A stretch of 64,000 nt of DNA from Companilactobacillus formosensis (lineage in GTDB: Bacteria; Bacillota; Bacilli; Lactobacillales; Lactobacillaceae). The notes under the pieces were generated by a model. That model had not been told where the DNA came from and did no database searches. It was given only the letters and a program-made list of their open reading frames with translations. The position numbers and the translations under genes are program-made. The stretch is taken from NCBI RefSeq assembly GCF_005405305.1, contig NZ_BJDU01000001.1, positions 417,862 to 481,861 on the forward strand, given 5' to 3'. This document shows positions 35,903 to 44,862 of the stretch, piece after piece. Each line of letters starts with the position of its first letter. Position 1 is the stretch's first letter.

Positions 35903-36068
35903 ATTGTTTTTCCCCCGTGGTAGAAATACTTTTATATAAAGTTTCTTAATTTAGAATATATCTATACATTAAGTATTATAAAATGAAACAAATATCCTTT
36001 TGATTCAGTTATTAATGATTTTTCTTTCATAAATTGAATCAACCTAATTAACTCAAAGGAGACCAAAC

Positions 36069-36884
36069 GTGGATCAACTTTTTACTATTGGGCAACTCTC
36101 AAAACTCTTTAATATCAAGGTTCCAACGCTTCGATATTATGATGAAGTCGGTTTATTGAAACCAGCAAAAATCAACAATAAAACTCATTATCGTTATTAT
36201 TCTACTCAACAATTTGAGCGTTTAAATGTCATCACTTATTTGCGAGCTTTAGACTTGCCGATTGATGCCATTAAACAATTTTTTGATGCACGAGATACTA
36301 GTAAATTAGAAGCTATGTTAAAAGAGCAGAAGCTACAAGTTAGAAAACAAATTACAGCGTTAGAAAATATTGATCGGCGAATCGATGCTCGAATCAATCA
36401 AGTTGAGGATGCAGTCAATAGTACTTTGGACAAGATTGAAATAGTTGATTTACCAGCGATATCAGTCGTTTATTTGGATGAAGATTATCAACCTAGTGAT
36501 GATATTGAATTTCCAATTGTAACTTTGCGGAAACGTTTTGGATTGGACAAAAATATCTTTTTAGGAAAAATTGCTCTAACTGTGTCAGAAGAAAATCTAT
36601 TGCGAGAACATTTTGACAGTTATAACGGTTTGTTGTTGATTTTAGAACCAGGGGACTCAGGGGATGCAACTGGGATTTTGAGAGCTGGTAAATACGTTCG
36701 CTTGAGGTTTCATGGAACTCACGATACGGCAGCGATTCAGTATCAAAAATTATTGCAATATTGTCAAAAGCATAATTTTGAAATTATTGGTCCAGCGGTT
36801 GAGACAGCTTTGATTGATTATGGTATTACGGATGATTTTGACAAATATGTGACAGAGATTAAAATTCCTATTAAAGACAATTGA
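36069..36884 (+). CDS. MerR family transcriptional regulator with GyrI-like effector domain
   Basis: 271 residues: winged helix-turn-helix (about 1-70, FTIGQLSKLFNIKVPTLRYYDEVGLLKPA), coiled-coil dimerisation helix (about 76-118) and a C-terminal effector-binding domain of the GyrI/BmrR type (about 125-271). BmrR-like proteins sense lipophilic cations and activate exporters by untwisting over-long promoters. The MerR-type promoter at 36881-36911, overlapping its own stop codon, implies that it controls the DUF554 gene downstream. GTG start with AAAGGAG. Inducer unknown. Confidence 0.9.
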   Translation: MDQLFTIGQLSKLFNIKVPTLRYYDEVGLLKPAKINNKTHYRYYSTQQFERLNVITYLRALDLPIDAIKQFFDARDTSKLEAMLKEQKLQVRKQITALENIDRRIDARINQVEDAVNSTLDKIEIVDLPAISVVYLDEDYQPSDDIEFPIVTLRKRFGLDKNIFLGKIALTVSEENLLREHFDSYNGLLLILEPGDSGDATGILRAGKYVRLRFHGTHDTAAIQYQKLLQYCQKHNFEIIGPAVETALIDYGITDDFDKYVTEIKIPIKDN

Positions 36885-36911
36885 CCCTCTAGTGACTAGA
36901 GAGTTTATAAT
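36881..36911 (+). promoter_or_regulatory. MerR-type promoter with 19-bp spacer and dyad operator
   Basis: TTGACC (36881-36886), exactly 19 bases, perfect TATAAT (36906-36911). Centred in the spacer is the dyad CTCTAGT-G-ACTAGAG (36887-36901), extendable to ten-base arms with one mismatch. The 19-base spacer plus central dyad is the signature of MerR activation. The -35 box contains the merR TGA stop. Confidence 0.88.
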
Positions 36912-36942
36912 TTTTGTTAATGAATTTACGAGGGGGGATCTC

Positions 36943-37638
36943 ATGATAGGGACGTTTTTTAATGTTGCCATGATTTTAGTGGGCAGCTTTGCCGGTAGTT
37001 ATTTCAAAAAAGGAATCAAGCCTGCGTATAATGAGATTCTGACGCAAGCACTAGGACTCGTTGCGATGGCAGTTGGTATCAATGCAGTTGTGCAACACAT
37101 GCCAAAAAGCCACTATCCCGTATTGTTCATCGTCAGTTTGGCAGTTGGCGGTGTTATTGGACAGTGGCTTGATTTAGAGAAGCATTTTGATAATTTAGTA
37201 GGGAAGTTTTCCAAACCTAGTGCCGATGGAAAAAGTAATTTAGCAGAAGGTTTAGCAACCGGGATCTTGTTGTACTGTATCGGTTCATTGTCGATTCTAG
37301 GACCAATTCAAGCTGCTTTGAACAAAGACTACACATTCTTGTTCACCAATGGGATGTTGGACGGAATCACTTCGATAGTTTTAGCGTCAACGTTTGGCTT
37401 CGGAATGGCTTTCGCAGCAGTGGCAGTATTTTGTTGGCAAGGTAGTATTTACTTGATCGCCATGTTGTTGCAAAATTCAATCAATGCCGACATGATCACT
37501 GAGTTGACCGTGGTTGGTGGAATCTTGATTTTGGCTTCTGGATTAGGTTTGTTGAATATTAAGAAAATTAAAGTGTTAAACCTCTTACCATCTTTGATTG
37601 TGCCGATTGTGGTGGTTGGGGTTTTGCAGATGTTTTAA
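36943..37638 (+). CDS. DUF554 membrane protein
   Basis: 231-residue integral membrane protein with about six or seven helices, DUF554 family (MIGTFFNVAMILVGSFAGSYFKKGI; ALGLVAMAVGINAV; GGVIGQWLDLEKHFD; LYCIGSLSILGPIQAAL). Function unknown; proposed to be a transporter-like protein. The start chosen is the ATG at 36943 after AGGGGGG; a longer frame from 36892 begins inside the promoter. Expected to be activated by the MerR protein upstream, which makes an effector-responsive role in export or membrane stress possible. Confidence 0.88.
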   Translation: MIGTFFNVAMILVGSFAGSYFKKGIKPAYNEILTQALGLVAMAVGINAVVQHMPKSHYPVLFIVSLAVGGVIGQWLDLEKHFDNLVGKFSKPSADGKSNLAEGLATGILLYCIGSLSILGPIQAALNKDYTFLFTNGMLDGITSIVLASTFGFGMAFAAVAVFCWQGSIYLIAMLLQNSINADMITELTVVGGILILASGLGLLNIKKIKVLNLLPSLIVPIVVVGVLQMF

Positions 37639-37648
37639 GATCAAATAA

Positions 37649-37685
37649 ATAAGGACTCCCGAATTAAGGGAAGTCCTTATTTTTA
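37649..37685. terminator. Terminator between DUF554 and MazG-like genes
   Basis: AAGGACTCCC and GGGAAGTCCTT around GAATTAA, then ATTTTTA; serves the plus strand and may serve the opposing gene. Confidence 0.8.
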
Positions 37686-38015
37686 TAGCTCCGTATACTT
37701 TTTACTATTTCCAAAACTTTTATCAACAGGATATTTGATGCTATCTTTTTTTATTTTTTCAGCAATTATTTCATCAACATCAAGATTCAAATTGTCAGCC
37801 ATCATGTAAGAATAAATTAAAACATCTGCTAATTCTTCTTTGAGTTCTTTTTGCTTTTTGCTAACGACATCTTCGGATTTTTTCCATTGAAATAATTCCA
37901 ATAATTCTGAAGCTTCTAGCGATATAGAAATTGCTAAATCTTTTTCATTGTGAAATTGGCGCCAATTACGATCATCACGAAATTTGTTAACTAAGTCCAT
38001 AGAATTATCAGTCAT
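37683..38015 (-). CDS. MazG-like nucleotide pyrophosphohydrolase
   Basis: 110-residue all-alpha NTP pyrophosphatase of the MazG-like superfamily: metal-binding EASE (Glu34, Glu37) and EELAD (Glu61, Asp64) in the EXXE...EXXD arrangement, with NLNLDVDEIIAEKI as the final helix. Such enzymes hydrolyse nucleoside triphosphates to monophosphates, cleaning damaged or alarmone nucleotides; several participate in phage defence by nucleotide depletion. Starts two bases after the stop of the GIY-YIG/DUF2075 gene, its GGGGG site lying in that gene's end, so the two are an operon. Confidence 0.88.
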   Translation of the reverse strand: MTDNSMDLVNKFRDDRNWRQFHNEKDLAISISLEASELLELFQWKKSEDVVSKKQKELKEELADVLIYSYMMADNLNLDVDEIIAEKIKKDSIKYPVDKSFGNSKKYTEL

Positions 38016-38017
38016 TT

Positions 38018-39787
38018 TTATTCCCCCTGAGCCTTTAATAATTGATTTTGTAATTCTTTATCTACAGCATATATGTATAATCCATTAACACCACGAGTTA
38101 AGAGAACATTTAATTCATTCTTTAAAAATTCTTGAGAGTTGTCGATTTTGCCATTTCTTTTTTGAGTAGCTTTTCTATTCTTACTAGCTTTTTTGTCAAA
38201 AATAATTTTTCCATTACGATATTTTACAGATGGACCAATTATTACTCCAGCATAATTTAAATCAAAGCCTTGAATTGTAAAAGTCGAGCCGATTTCATCA
38301 ATTGTTTGAGGCTGTTCAGCCCAAGGTAATTCTTTAATTTTTGCAGGTGCAGAAATTTGAAGATTCCAAGGCATAGAGAAGTCTCCAACAGTTACTTGCC
38401 ATAGATTACCATTTTCATCCTTTTTGCCATTAACATATTTCCAATCAAAAGTTGCTAGCAATCTAGATATACCATTTTTTTCATCTTTAGCTTTAGTTTT
38501 TATAGCTTTTAATAAATCATGAGGAGTTTTAAGGATTTTAAGATCAAATGAATCATCTCTTGGGATATTTTTTATCGTTGATTCGTCGACAAGTGTTCTA
38601 ATCCAATTAACGGTTTCTTTATTACCATGAATACGCATTTGATTTTCTAATTTAATGTAATTGTTGTGAGAGATAGCATTTAGTTTAGATTTTTGGATCC
38701 AATCTAACGAGCGGTATTCTTCAGTGGTAAGAATTTGGCTTGGGTCAAATACGGCAACTACAACTCTCGCACGATTTAGTAAATCAGTTAATTGATCTTT
38801 ACCTCTATAAGATTGTTTTCCTTGTGTCCAAAGTAAATGTGCTTCATCTACCAAGACAACATCGATTTTTTCTTCCGGAGTGTGATTCAAAATGAAATGT
38901 GTTGGTTTAGTTACCATCTCGGGATTATTATCGTCAACCATACCTAATTTTGATGCTATTTGTTGATATACTTTTACTTGTTCATCATGATTAACTAAAA
39001 GTGATACTGTTTTATTTCGCAAAATTACATTGTCGCTGTTTTCAGCAGCCGACTTATACAGTTCATAAAACAAATTACTAAGTAAAACTGTTTTTCCAGT
39101 TCCTGCTTCTCCAGTTACCCAGATGAGCTGACCACTTTTTTCTCTATTTAAATTTTCTTCAATTTTTGCAATAATTTGGTCTTTAGCTTCAAATTGTTCC
39201 AAGGTTAACTTTTGAAAAGGAGAAGATTTAAAAATAGCAGAGTCTTTTATGACATTAATACTAGGAAAGAGATCTTGCTTTTTATTGCGTAATTCTGCCC
39301 ATAATTTTTCAAAAATAGTATCTAATTCGTCAGAAGTATAATACTTATTTTGCTGATTGGTACGTTTATTGGAAATGCTCTTTACAGCTTCGATACCTGA
39401 CATATAGTGCATTAATCTATTTTCAAGATCTAAAGTCAAAGATTTATTAAAATGCTCATGACCAATTAAAAACATTTCAGAATTGGAAGAATCCTTGATT
39501 TTTTGCCAAAATTCTTCATTCTTTGAATCTACTAATAAATGCTCGTTGGTACGACGTTTAATATCATTTGTTTCGCCGACGTAAACAGAGTATTCATTAT
39601 TTTTGATTTTCTTTGAACCTTTTCCCTGCTTATACTTATCGTTGACAATGTAAATTGTGGGGTATCTAAAAAGTATCTCATCCTCTTTATTGTCATGAGA
39701 TGAGACAAGCTTATTCTCGAATTTCTTTAAAGATACAGAATCGTATTTTATTTTTTCAACCAATGGTTTAGGAATATTATTTTTCAT
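38018..39787 (-). CDS. GIY-YIG nuclease fused to DUF2075 (Schlafen-group-3-like) helicase
   Basis: 589-residue fusion. N-terminal GIY-YIG nuclease (about 42-150): TIYIVND as GIY strand, VYVGETNDIKRR as YIG strand with the catalytic Arg near 78, Glu122 in LENRLMHYM, and a final NQQN. Then a P-loop ATPase of the DUF2075 type: Walker A GEAGTGKT (226-233), DEAH box (314-317), LENQMRIHG, and the C-terminal FTIQGFDLNYAGVIIGP and NVLLTRG motifs of superfamily 1 helicases. Combination of nuclease and translocase points to nucleic-acid processing, likely defence or repair. The MazG-like gene follows after two bases. Confidence 0.85.
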   Translation of the reverse strand: MKNNIPKPLVEKIKYDSVSLKKFENKLVSSHDNKEDEILFRYPTIYIVNDKYKQGKGSKKIKNNEYSVYVGETNDIKRRTNEHLLVDSKNEEFWQKIKDSSNSEMFLIGHEHFNKSLTLDLENRLMHYMSGIEAVKSISNKRTNQQNKYYTSDELDTIFEKLWAELRNKKQDLFPSINVIKDSAIFKSSPFQKLTLEQFEAKDQIIAKIEENLNREKSGQLIWVTGEAGTGKTVLLSNLFYELYKSAAENSDNVILRNKTVSLLVNHDEQVKVYQQIASKLGMVDDNNPEMVTKPTHFILNHTPEEKIDVVLVDEAHLLWTQGKQSYRGKDQLTDLLNRARVVVAVFDPSQILTTEEYRSLDWIQKSKLNAISHNNYIKLENQMRIHGNKETVNWIRTLVDESTIKNIPRDDSFDLKILKTPHDLLKAIKTKAKDEKNGISRLLATFDWKYVNGKKDENGNLWQVTVGDFSMPWNLQISAPAKIKELPWAEQPQTIDEIGSTFTIQGFDLNYAGVIIGPSVKYRNGKIIFDKKASKNRKATQKRNGKIDNSQEFLKNELNVLLTRGVNGLYIYAVDKELQNQLLKAQGE

Positions 39788-39900
39788 GCTGTATACAAAT
39801 ACCCTTTATTTTTTATTATATTTTAATAATACTTGTTTTGGAGATCTGAGTAAAAGCAGTTTTAAATAAGGGCTTTGAATTGTGTAATCTCATTTTACGA

Positions 39901-40491
39901 TTACCAGTGATAATCTTTCCCAGTATCCGGATTAATAACATTTATCCAAGAAACATATTCATTATCTCCGACTTGGTAAAAAATAGCGTCCTTTATATAG
40001 ACAGGATCTTCAAAAGCAGTCCATGAAGAACCAGCTGCCAAAGTTTTCCCTGTGTCATTCATATTAATATCATAAATTGGAGCAGGGTAAATATCATCGA
40101 TTTTTATAGTTATTGTCTTTCTAGATGTTTGCTCTTCATTCCGTTGCGCATTGAAATTTTGAATTTCATCGATTCTTATCCATTCGTTAGTAGCGACACG
40201 ATAATAGATATTTCCATTTCTTGAAATAACTTGATCGTAATACCAGGATGTATTAGGTGCTAAAGCTCTATTTCTAATTAAAGTTAATTGATTATTGTTT
40301 AATGAGTATAGTGTCAAAAATGGTTTATTATCTAAAGTAGTTATTGTGCCTGTGTATCTTGTGTCAATAGGACCATTATCGATAGTTGGAGAATTATAAT
40401 CGATGGTTTGTGCTGATACAGTTGTTAAACTAGTACATGATGCTAAAAGAAATAATGATGAAAATAAATTCAAAACATGATTTTTCTTCAT
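39901..40491 (-). CDS. Secreted SLAP-domain protein (paralogue 1)
   Basis: 196-residue exported protein: signal peptide about 1-28 (LFSSLFLLASCTSLTTVSAQ), then two SLAP-like repeats, the lactobacillar S-layer protein wall-binding module: LTLIRNRALAPNTSWYYDQVISRNGNIYYRVATNEWI and GKTLAAGSSWTAFEDPVYIKDAIFYQVGDNEYVSW. The protein is little more than the wall anchor, so it may coat secondary wall polymers rather than display an enzyme. AGAAGGAG precedes the ATG. Paralogue of the gene just upstream on the same strand. Confidence 0.82.
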   Translation of the reverse strand: MKKNHVLNLFSSLFLLASCTSLTTVSAQTIDYNSPTIDNGPIDTRYTGTITTLDNKPFLTLYSLNNNQLTLIRNRALAPNTSWYYDQVISRNGNIYYRVATNEWIRIDEIQNFNAQRNEEQTSRKTITIKIDDIYPAPIYDINMNDTGKTLAAGSSWTAFEDPVYIKDAIFYQVGDNEYVSWINVINPDTGKDYHW

Positions 40492-40599
40492 AAGAAACTC
40501 CTTCTAGATATTTTTTCACTGCCAGTATATCAAAATGTGTAACCGATTACTTAATTTGAGATAAAATTTGAAATTAAATAAATATGACAACTTCTTCCA

Positions 40600-40641
40600 A
40601 AATAAAAAGGACCGAGCAGTATATACTCAGTTCTTGAATTA
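40600..40641 (-). terminator. Terminator of SLAP paralogue 2
   Basis: On the minus strand GAACTGAG and CTCGGTCC pair with one mismatch around TATATACTG, followed by TTTTTATTTT. Confidence 0.55.
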
Positions 40642-40644
40642 ACT

Positions 40645-41214
40645 TCAATGTAAATTAATAACTCTCTCCCCAGCGACAAACTCATCTTTCCCAATCTGAT
40701 AATAAGCGTCATCCTCAAAATAAACAGGTTTCTCGAAAGCAATCCACTCACTACCAACGGCTAAAGTCTTCCCAGTATTATTGAAATTCCCATCAAAAAT
40801 AGGGGCGGGCAAGACCGGACCAACTCTCAAAGTAATCGTCTTTTTCTCAAAATGTTTGCGGTTGTGATGACCGCTGAAATCTTCAATTTCATCATATTTA
40901 ATCCATTCGTTAGTCGCAACTCGATAATAGATTTCACCGTTTCTAGAAACAGTTTGATCATAAAACCAAGCTGTTTTAGGAGCTAAAGCTCGATTGCGAA
41001 TCAAGCTGAATCGATTGTTGTTGAAAGCGTACAGTGTTAAAAATGGTCTATTGCCAATAGTAATGACAGTCCCTGAATAACTAGTATCGATTGGTCCGTT
41101 ATCAGTTGGGAAAAAATTATATGTGGTAGTTTTCGCTGATACGTTAACCAAATTAGTGCAAGGTACTAAAAGAAAAGGAACCGAAAATAAACTCAAAATG
41201 TGGTATTTTTTCAT
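40645..41214 (-). CDS. Secreted SLAP-domain protein (paralogue 2)
   Basis: 189 residues from the ATG at 41214 (AGAAGGAG eight bases upstream; a frame reaching 41241 starts before that site). Signal peptide LFSVPFLLVPCTNLVNVSAK, then the same two SLAP-like repeats as its neighbour (FSLIRNRALAPKTAWFYDQTVSRNGEIYYRVATNEWI; GKTLAVGSEWIAFEKPVYFEDDAYYQIGKDEFV). The pair arose by tandem duplication including the ribosome-site region; the middle linker, rich in His/Lys here (GHHNRKHFEKKT), has diverged most. Confidence 0.82.
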   Translation of the reverse strand: MKKYHILSLFSVPFLLVPCTNLVNVSAKTTTYNFFPTDNGPIDTSYSGTVITIGNRPFLTLYAFNNNRFSLIRNRALAPKTAWFYDQTVSRNGEIYYRVATNEWIKYDEIEDFSGHHNRKHFEKKTITLRVGPVLPAPIFDGNFNNTGKTLAVGSEWIAFEKPVYFEDDAYYQIGKDEFVAGERVINLH

Positions 41215-41309
41215 AAAAACTCCTTCTAATTGTATTTGCACCGCCAGTATAACAAAGAATAAAATTTCTAACTGGGTTTAAAAGCAAGTTTTTTAGAGTT
41301 AAAATATAC

Positions 41310-41336
41310 GACCAAGTGTTCGCTTGGCCTTTTTTA
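41310..41336 (+). terminator. Hairpin with T run before ymdB
   Basis: CCAAGTGTTCGCTTGG (a CCAAG/CTTGG stem) followed by CCTTTTTT. No plus-strand gene precedes it closely; it may act on antisense or minus-strand transcripts. Confidence 0.5.
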
Positions 41337-41388
41337 TTTCCGCTAAAATTGATACAATATCATAGGTAAAGATTGGGGATAAAATAAT

Positions 41389-42192
41389 ATGAAAATACTC
41401 TTCGTAGGAGATGTCGTAGGTTCTGTCGGCATTAAGGCAATTGAAACGTATCTACCTGAAATCAAAAAGAAGGTTAAGCCACAACTGACCATCGTCAATG
41501 GCGAAAATGCTGCTGGTGGTAAGGGAACCAAGGAACCTGACTATCAAAAGATCACTCGTGCTGGAGCTGATGTGGTCACGGGAGGAAATCATACTTGGGA
41601 TAAACGTGAAATTTTAGACTTCATCGATGATCCTAAGAAAAATATTTTACGTCCATACAATTTCCCTGGCAAAAATGTTCCTGGTCGTGGATTCATTGAA
41701 ATCAACGTCAATTCTAAAAAAGTCTACGTCATCAACATGATGGGAACAGCAATGATGCGCGCACTTGATAATCCGTTTTTAGCCGCTGACGATTTGTTGA
41801 AGACTTTGGACGACGATGCTATCAAGTTCGTTGACTTCCACGCTGAAACAACTAGTGAGAAGATTGCTTTTGCCAATTATATGGTTGGTCGTGTCTCGGC
41901 AGTTGTCGGAACTCACACGCACGTTCAAACTAACGATGCACAAGTTATCAACAAGCAAACGGCACTCTTGACTGATGTTGGGATGACTGGTTCATATGAC
42001 GGTATCTTGGGTGACAAAAAAGAACCAATCATCAATAACTTTTTAACGCAAAGACCTAATCGCTTCGATGTTGATGAAGATGGTCGCATGCAAATTAATT
42101 TCTGTGTCGTTGAGATAAATGACAAAACGAACAATGCACGTAGTATCAAAAATTATGTAATTACACCAAATAATCAAACTTTCTTGAATTAA
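41389..42192 (+). CDS. YmdB-family metallophosphoesterase (TIGR00282)
   Basis: 267-residue dinuclear metal phosphodiesterase related to B. subtilis YmdB, which hydrolyses 2',3'-cyclic nucleotides and affects biofilm and motility. Motifs: ILFVGDVVGSVG, NGENAAGGKG, TGGNHTWDK, and GTHTHVQTND for the metal ligands. GGGGAT site before ATG. It lies 12 bases upstream of mutS, a common neighbourhood in lactobacilli. Confidence 0.92.
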   Translation: MKILFVGDVVGSVGIKAIETYLPEIKKKVKPQLTIVNGENAAGGKGTKEPDYQKITRAGADVVTGGNHTWDKREILDFIDDPKKNILRPYNFPGKNVPGRGFIEINVNSKKVYVINMMGTAMMRALDNPFLAADDLLKTLDDDAIKFVDFHAETTSEKIAFANYMVGRVSAVVGTHTHVQTNDAQVINKQTALLTDVGMTGSYDGILGDKKEPIINNFLTQRPNRFDVDEDGRMQINFCVVEINDKTNNARSIKNYVITPNNQTFLN

Positions 42193-42204
42193 TGGAGGGA
42201 ATTC

Positions 42205-44841
42205 ATGCCTCAAAAAACTAAAGAAACACCAATGATGGAGCAATATCTGGAGTATAAGAAACAATATCCAGATGCTTTTTTGTTATATCGAGTTGGTGAC
42301 TTTTATGAAATGTTTTACGACGATGCTGTCAAAGGTTCACAGATTCTCGAACTGACTTTGACATCCCGTAATAAAAAAGCTGACGAGGGCATCCCCATGT
42401 GTGGAGTGCCACATCATGCAATCGAGGGCTATATCGACACCCTTGTGGATAAAGGTTACAAAGTTGCTGTCTGTGACCAATTAGAAAATCCTGCCGACGC
42501 TCAAGGTAAGATGGTCAAACGTGGCGTGACTCGAGTAGTTACTCCCGGAACTATCATGGACAAAGCTAACCAAGCTAAGGAAAACAACTACATCACAGCA
42601 ATCACAGCGCACAAAGATGTCTTTGGCTTAGCTTACGCTGACTTATCCACTGGTGAAGTCAAAGTTACCTCAGTCAAAAATCAGTTGGATTTAACTAATG
42701 AATTGCAAAATCTCGATACTAAAGAAACAGTTGTCTCAGGTAATTTTCCACAAAAATACCTCGACCAATTGCGTAAATACGGTATCTTGATTTCTAAATT
42801 GGATGAGTTGGATGACAATTATAGTTTTGATTTCTCACAGATCTCAAGTGACCAAGAAGTCGATACGGTCAAATTGTTAATCAGTTATTTGATCAAAACC
42901 CAAATGCGTTCACTCGACCATTTGAAGCCGGCTCAATCATATGAAACTTCCGCTTATTTATTAATGGACCATTCTGCTCAAAGCAATTTGGAATTATTCA
43001 AAAATATTCGGACTAATAAAAAATCAGGAACACTCTTGTGGCTTTTGGATGAAACGAAAACTGCCATGGGAAGCCGCCTACTTAAACAATGGTTAGCTCG
43101 GCCTTTAATTTCAGTTGATAAGTTAAAACAACGCCAACATTTCGTACAAGTATTCTTGGATAATTATTTCCAAAGATCATCATTCCAAGACTATTTAACA
43201 AAGGTTTACGACCTTGAACGGTTAGCTGGTCGAGTAGCTTATGGAACTGTCAACGGCCGTGATTTGATCCAGTTGAAGACTTCCTTACAACAAGTACCTG
43301 AAATTAAGTCAATCTTGTTAGACATCGGTGATGACGAATTGACAGCCTTTGTGGAAAAAATCGACGAAGTAGCTGATATCCGTGATTTAATCGACCAAGC
43401 TATCGTTGAAGAAGCGCCAATTTCCGTTACTGGCGGGGGCTTGATCAAGGAAGGTTACAACGACCAGCTTGACCAATATCTCGATGCTTCTAAGAATGGT
43501 AAGAAGTGGTTGGCTACTCTAAAGGCCAAGGAACAAGACGAAACTGGTATCAATAATTTGAAGATTGGCTACAACAAAGTCTTTGGTTATTACATCGAGG
43601 TCAGTCGGGCCAATATCGACAAAGTCCCAGAAGACCGCTATACCAGAAAGCAAACCCTAGTTAACGCTGAACGCTACATCACACCGGAACTAAAAGAAAA
43701 AGAGAGCATGATCCTAGAGGCTGAAGAGAAGTCAAAAGGGTTGGAATATCACTTATTTGATCACATTCGCCAAAAAATCAAAGACCAAATCAGACGTATT
43801 CAAGCTTTAGCTAATATTTTGTCACAACTCGATGTCCTTCAAAGTTTCGCAGTCGTCAGTGAAGATTACCACTACATCGCACCAGAATTTGTGGATAAAC
43901 ACGAACTAAAAATTACTAATGGACGTCACCCAGTTGTGGAAAAAGTCTTGAGTAATAACAGTTACATTCCAAATGATGTCAATTTTGACAAAGACACTGA
44001 TATTTTATTGATAACTGGACCCAATATGTCCGGTAAAAGTACCTATATGCGTCAACTAGCTTTGATCGTTATCATGGCTCAGATCGGATGTTTCGTTCCG
44101 GCAGAGAGTGCTAAATTACCAATATTTGACCACATTTTCACGAGAATCGGTGCTGCCGATGATTTGATTTCTGGTGACAGTACTTTCATGGTAGAAATGC
44201 GTGAAGCTAACGATGCTTTAAAGAATGCGACTGAAAATAGTTTGATCATCTTTGATGAAATTGGTCGTGGAACAGCTACTTATGACGGAATGGCATTAGC
44301 TCAAGCAATCATCGAATACATCGACAAAAATGTTCATGCGATGACAATGTTTTCAACTCACTATCATGAATTGACTGAACTAGAAGCTCAATTGCCAGGG
44401 CTAAAAAATGTCCACGTTGATGCTTCTGAAGAAAATGGCGACTTAGTCTTTTTGCACAAAGTTTTGCCCGGACCTGCAGATAAGTCTTACGGAATCCATG
44501 TTGCTAAATTAGCGGGATTGCCAGAAGAGGTTTTGAACAGTGCCAGCAAGATTTTAAGCAGTTTGGAAGAAACTTCGGTTCACACGACGACTTCTGAAAG
44601 TATTCGTGAACCAGTTGCTGTTAAGCCAGTCGAAAAAGTCAAAGAACAACCAGAAGTAGTTGATACAATGGATGACGACGAACAACAATTGTCGCTTTTC
44701 CCAGAACCAAAACCAACTACTAAGAAGATATCCACCAAAGAATCACAAGTGGTTAAAGAAATTTCTGAACAAGACTTAATGGGTATCACCCCAATTGAAG
44801 CCATTAACTTACTTTATAAATGGCAAAAGAAACTCAAATAA
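42205..44841 (+). CDS. mutS: DNA mismatch repair protein MutS
   Basis: 878-residue mismatch sensor. The mismatch-inserting Phe and Glu are in GDFYEMF (Phe33, Glu35); lever/clamp domains follow; the ABC ATPase contains GPNMSGKS (605-612), [12 protein letters not shown] and [11 protein letters not shown]. The C-terminal tail ends with [15 protein letters not shown], the helix-turn-helix dimerisation/tetramerisation segment. GGAGGG precedes ATG. Forms an operon with mutL, ruvA and ruvB. Confidence 0.98.
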   Translation: MPQKTKETPMMEQYLEYKKQYPDAFLLYRVGDFYEMFYDDAVKGSQILELTLTSRNKKADEGIPMCGVPHHAIEGYIDTLVDKGYKVAVCDQLENPADAQGKMVKRGVTRVVTPGTIMDKANQAKENNYITAITAHKDVFGLAYADLSTGEVKVTSVKNQLDLTNELQNLDTKETVVSGNFPQKYLDQLRKYGILISKLDELDDNYSFDFSQISSDQEVDTVKLLISYLIKTQMRSLDHLKPAQSYETSAYLLMDHSAQSNLELFKNIRTNKKSGTLLWLLDETKTAMGSRLLKQWLARPLISVDKLKQRQHFVQVFLDNYFQRSSFQDYLTKVYDLERLAGRVAYGTVNGRDLIQLKTSLQQVPEIKSILLDIGDDELTAFVEKIDEVADIRDLIDQAIVEEAPISVTGGGLIKEGYNDQLDQYLDASKNGKKWLATLKAKEQDETGINNLKIGYNKVFGYYIEVSRANIDKVPEDRYTRKQTLVNAERYITPELKEKESMILEAEEKSKGLEYHLFDHIRQKIKDQIRRIQALANILSQLDVLQSFAVVSEDYHYIAPEFVDKHELKITNGRHPVVEKVLSNNSYIPNDVNFDKDTDILLITGPNMSGKSTYMRQLALIVIMAQIGCFVPAESAKLPIFDHIFTRIGAADDLISGDSTFMVEMREANDALKNATENSLIIFDEIGRGTATYDGMALAQAIIEYIDKNVHAMTMFSTHYHELTELEAQLPGLKNVHVDASEENGDLVFLHKVLPGPADKSYGIHVAKLAGLPEEVLNSASKILSSLEETSVHTTTSESIREPVAVKPVEKVKEQPEVVDTMDDDEQQLSLFPEPKPTTKKISTKESQVVKEISEQDLMGITPIEAINLLYKWQKKLK

Positions 44842-44862
44842 TAATTAAAAGAAGGTGGAAAA

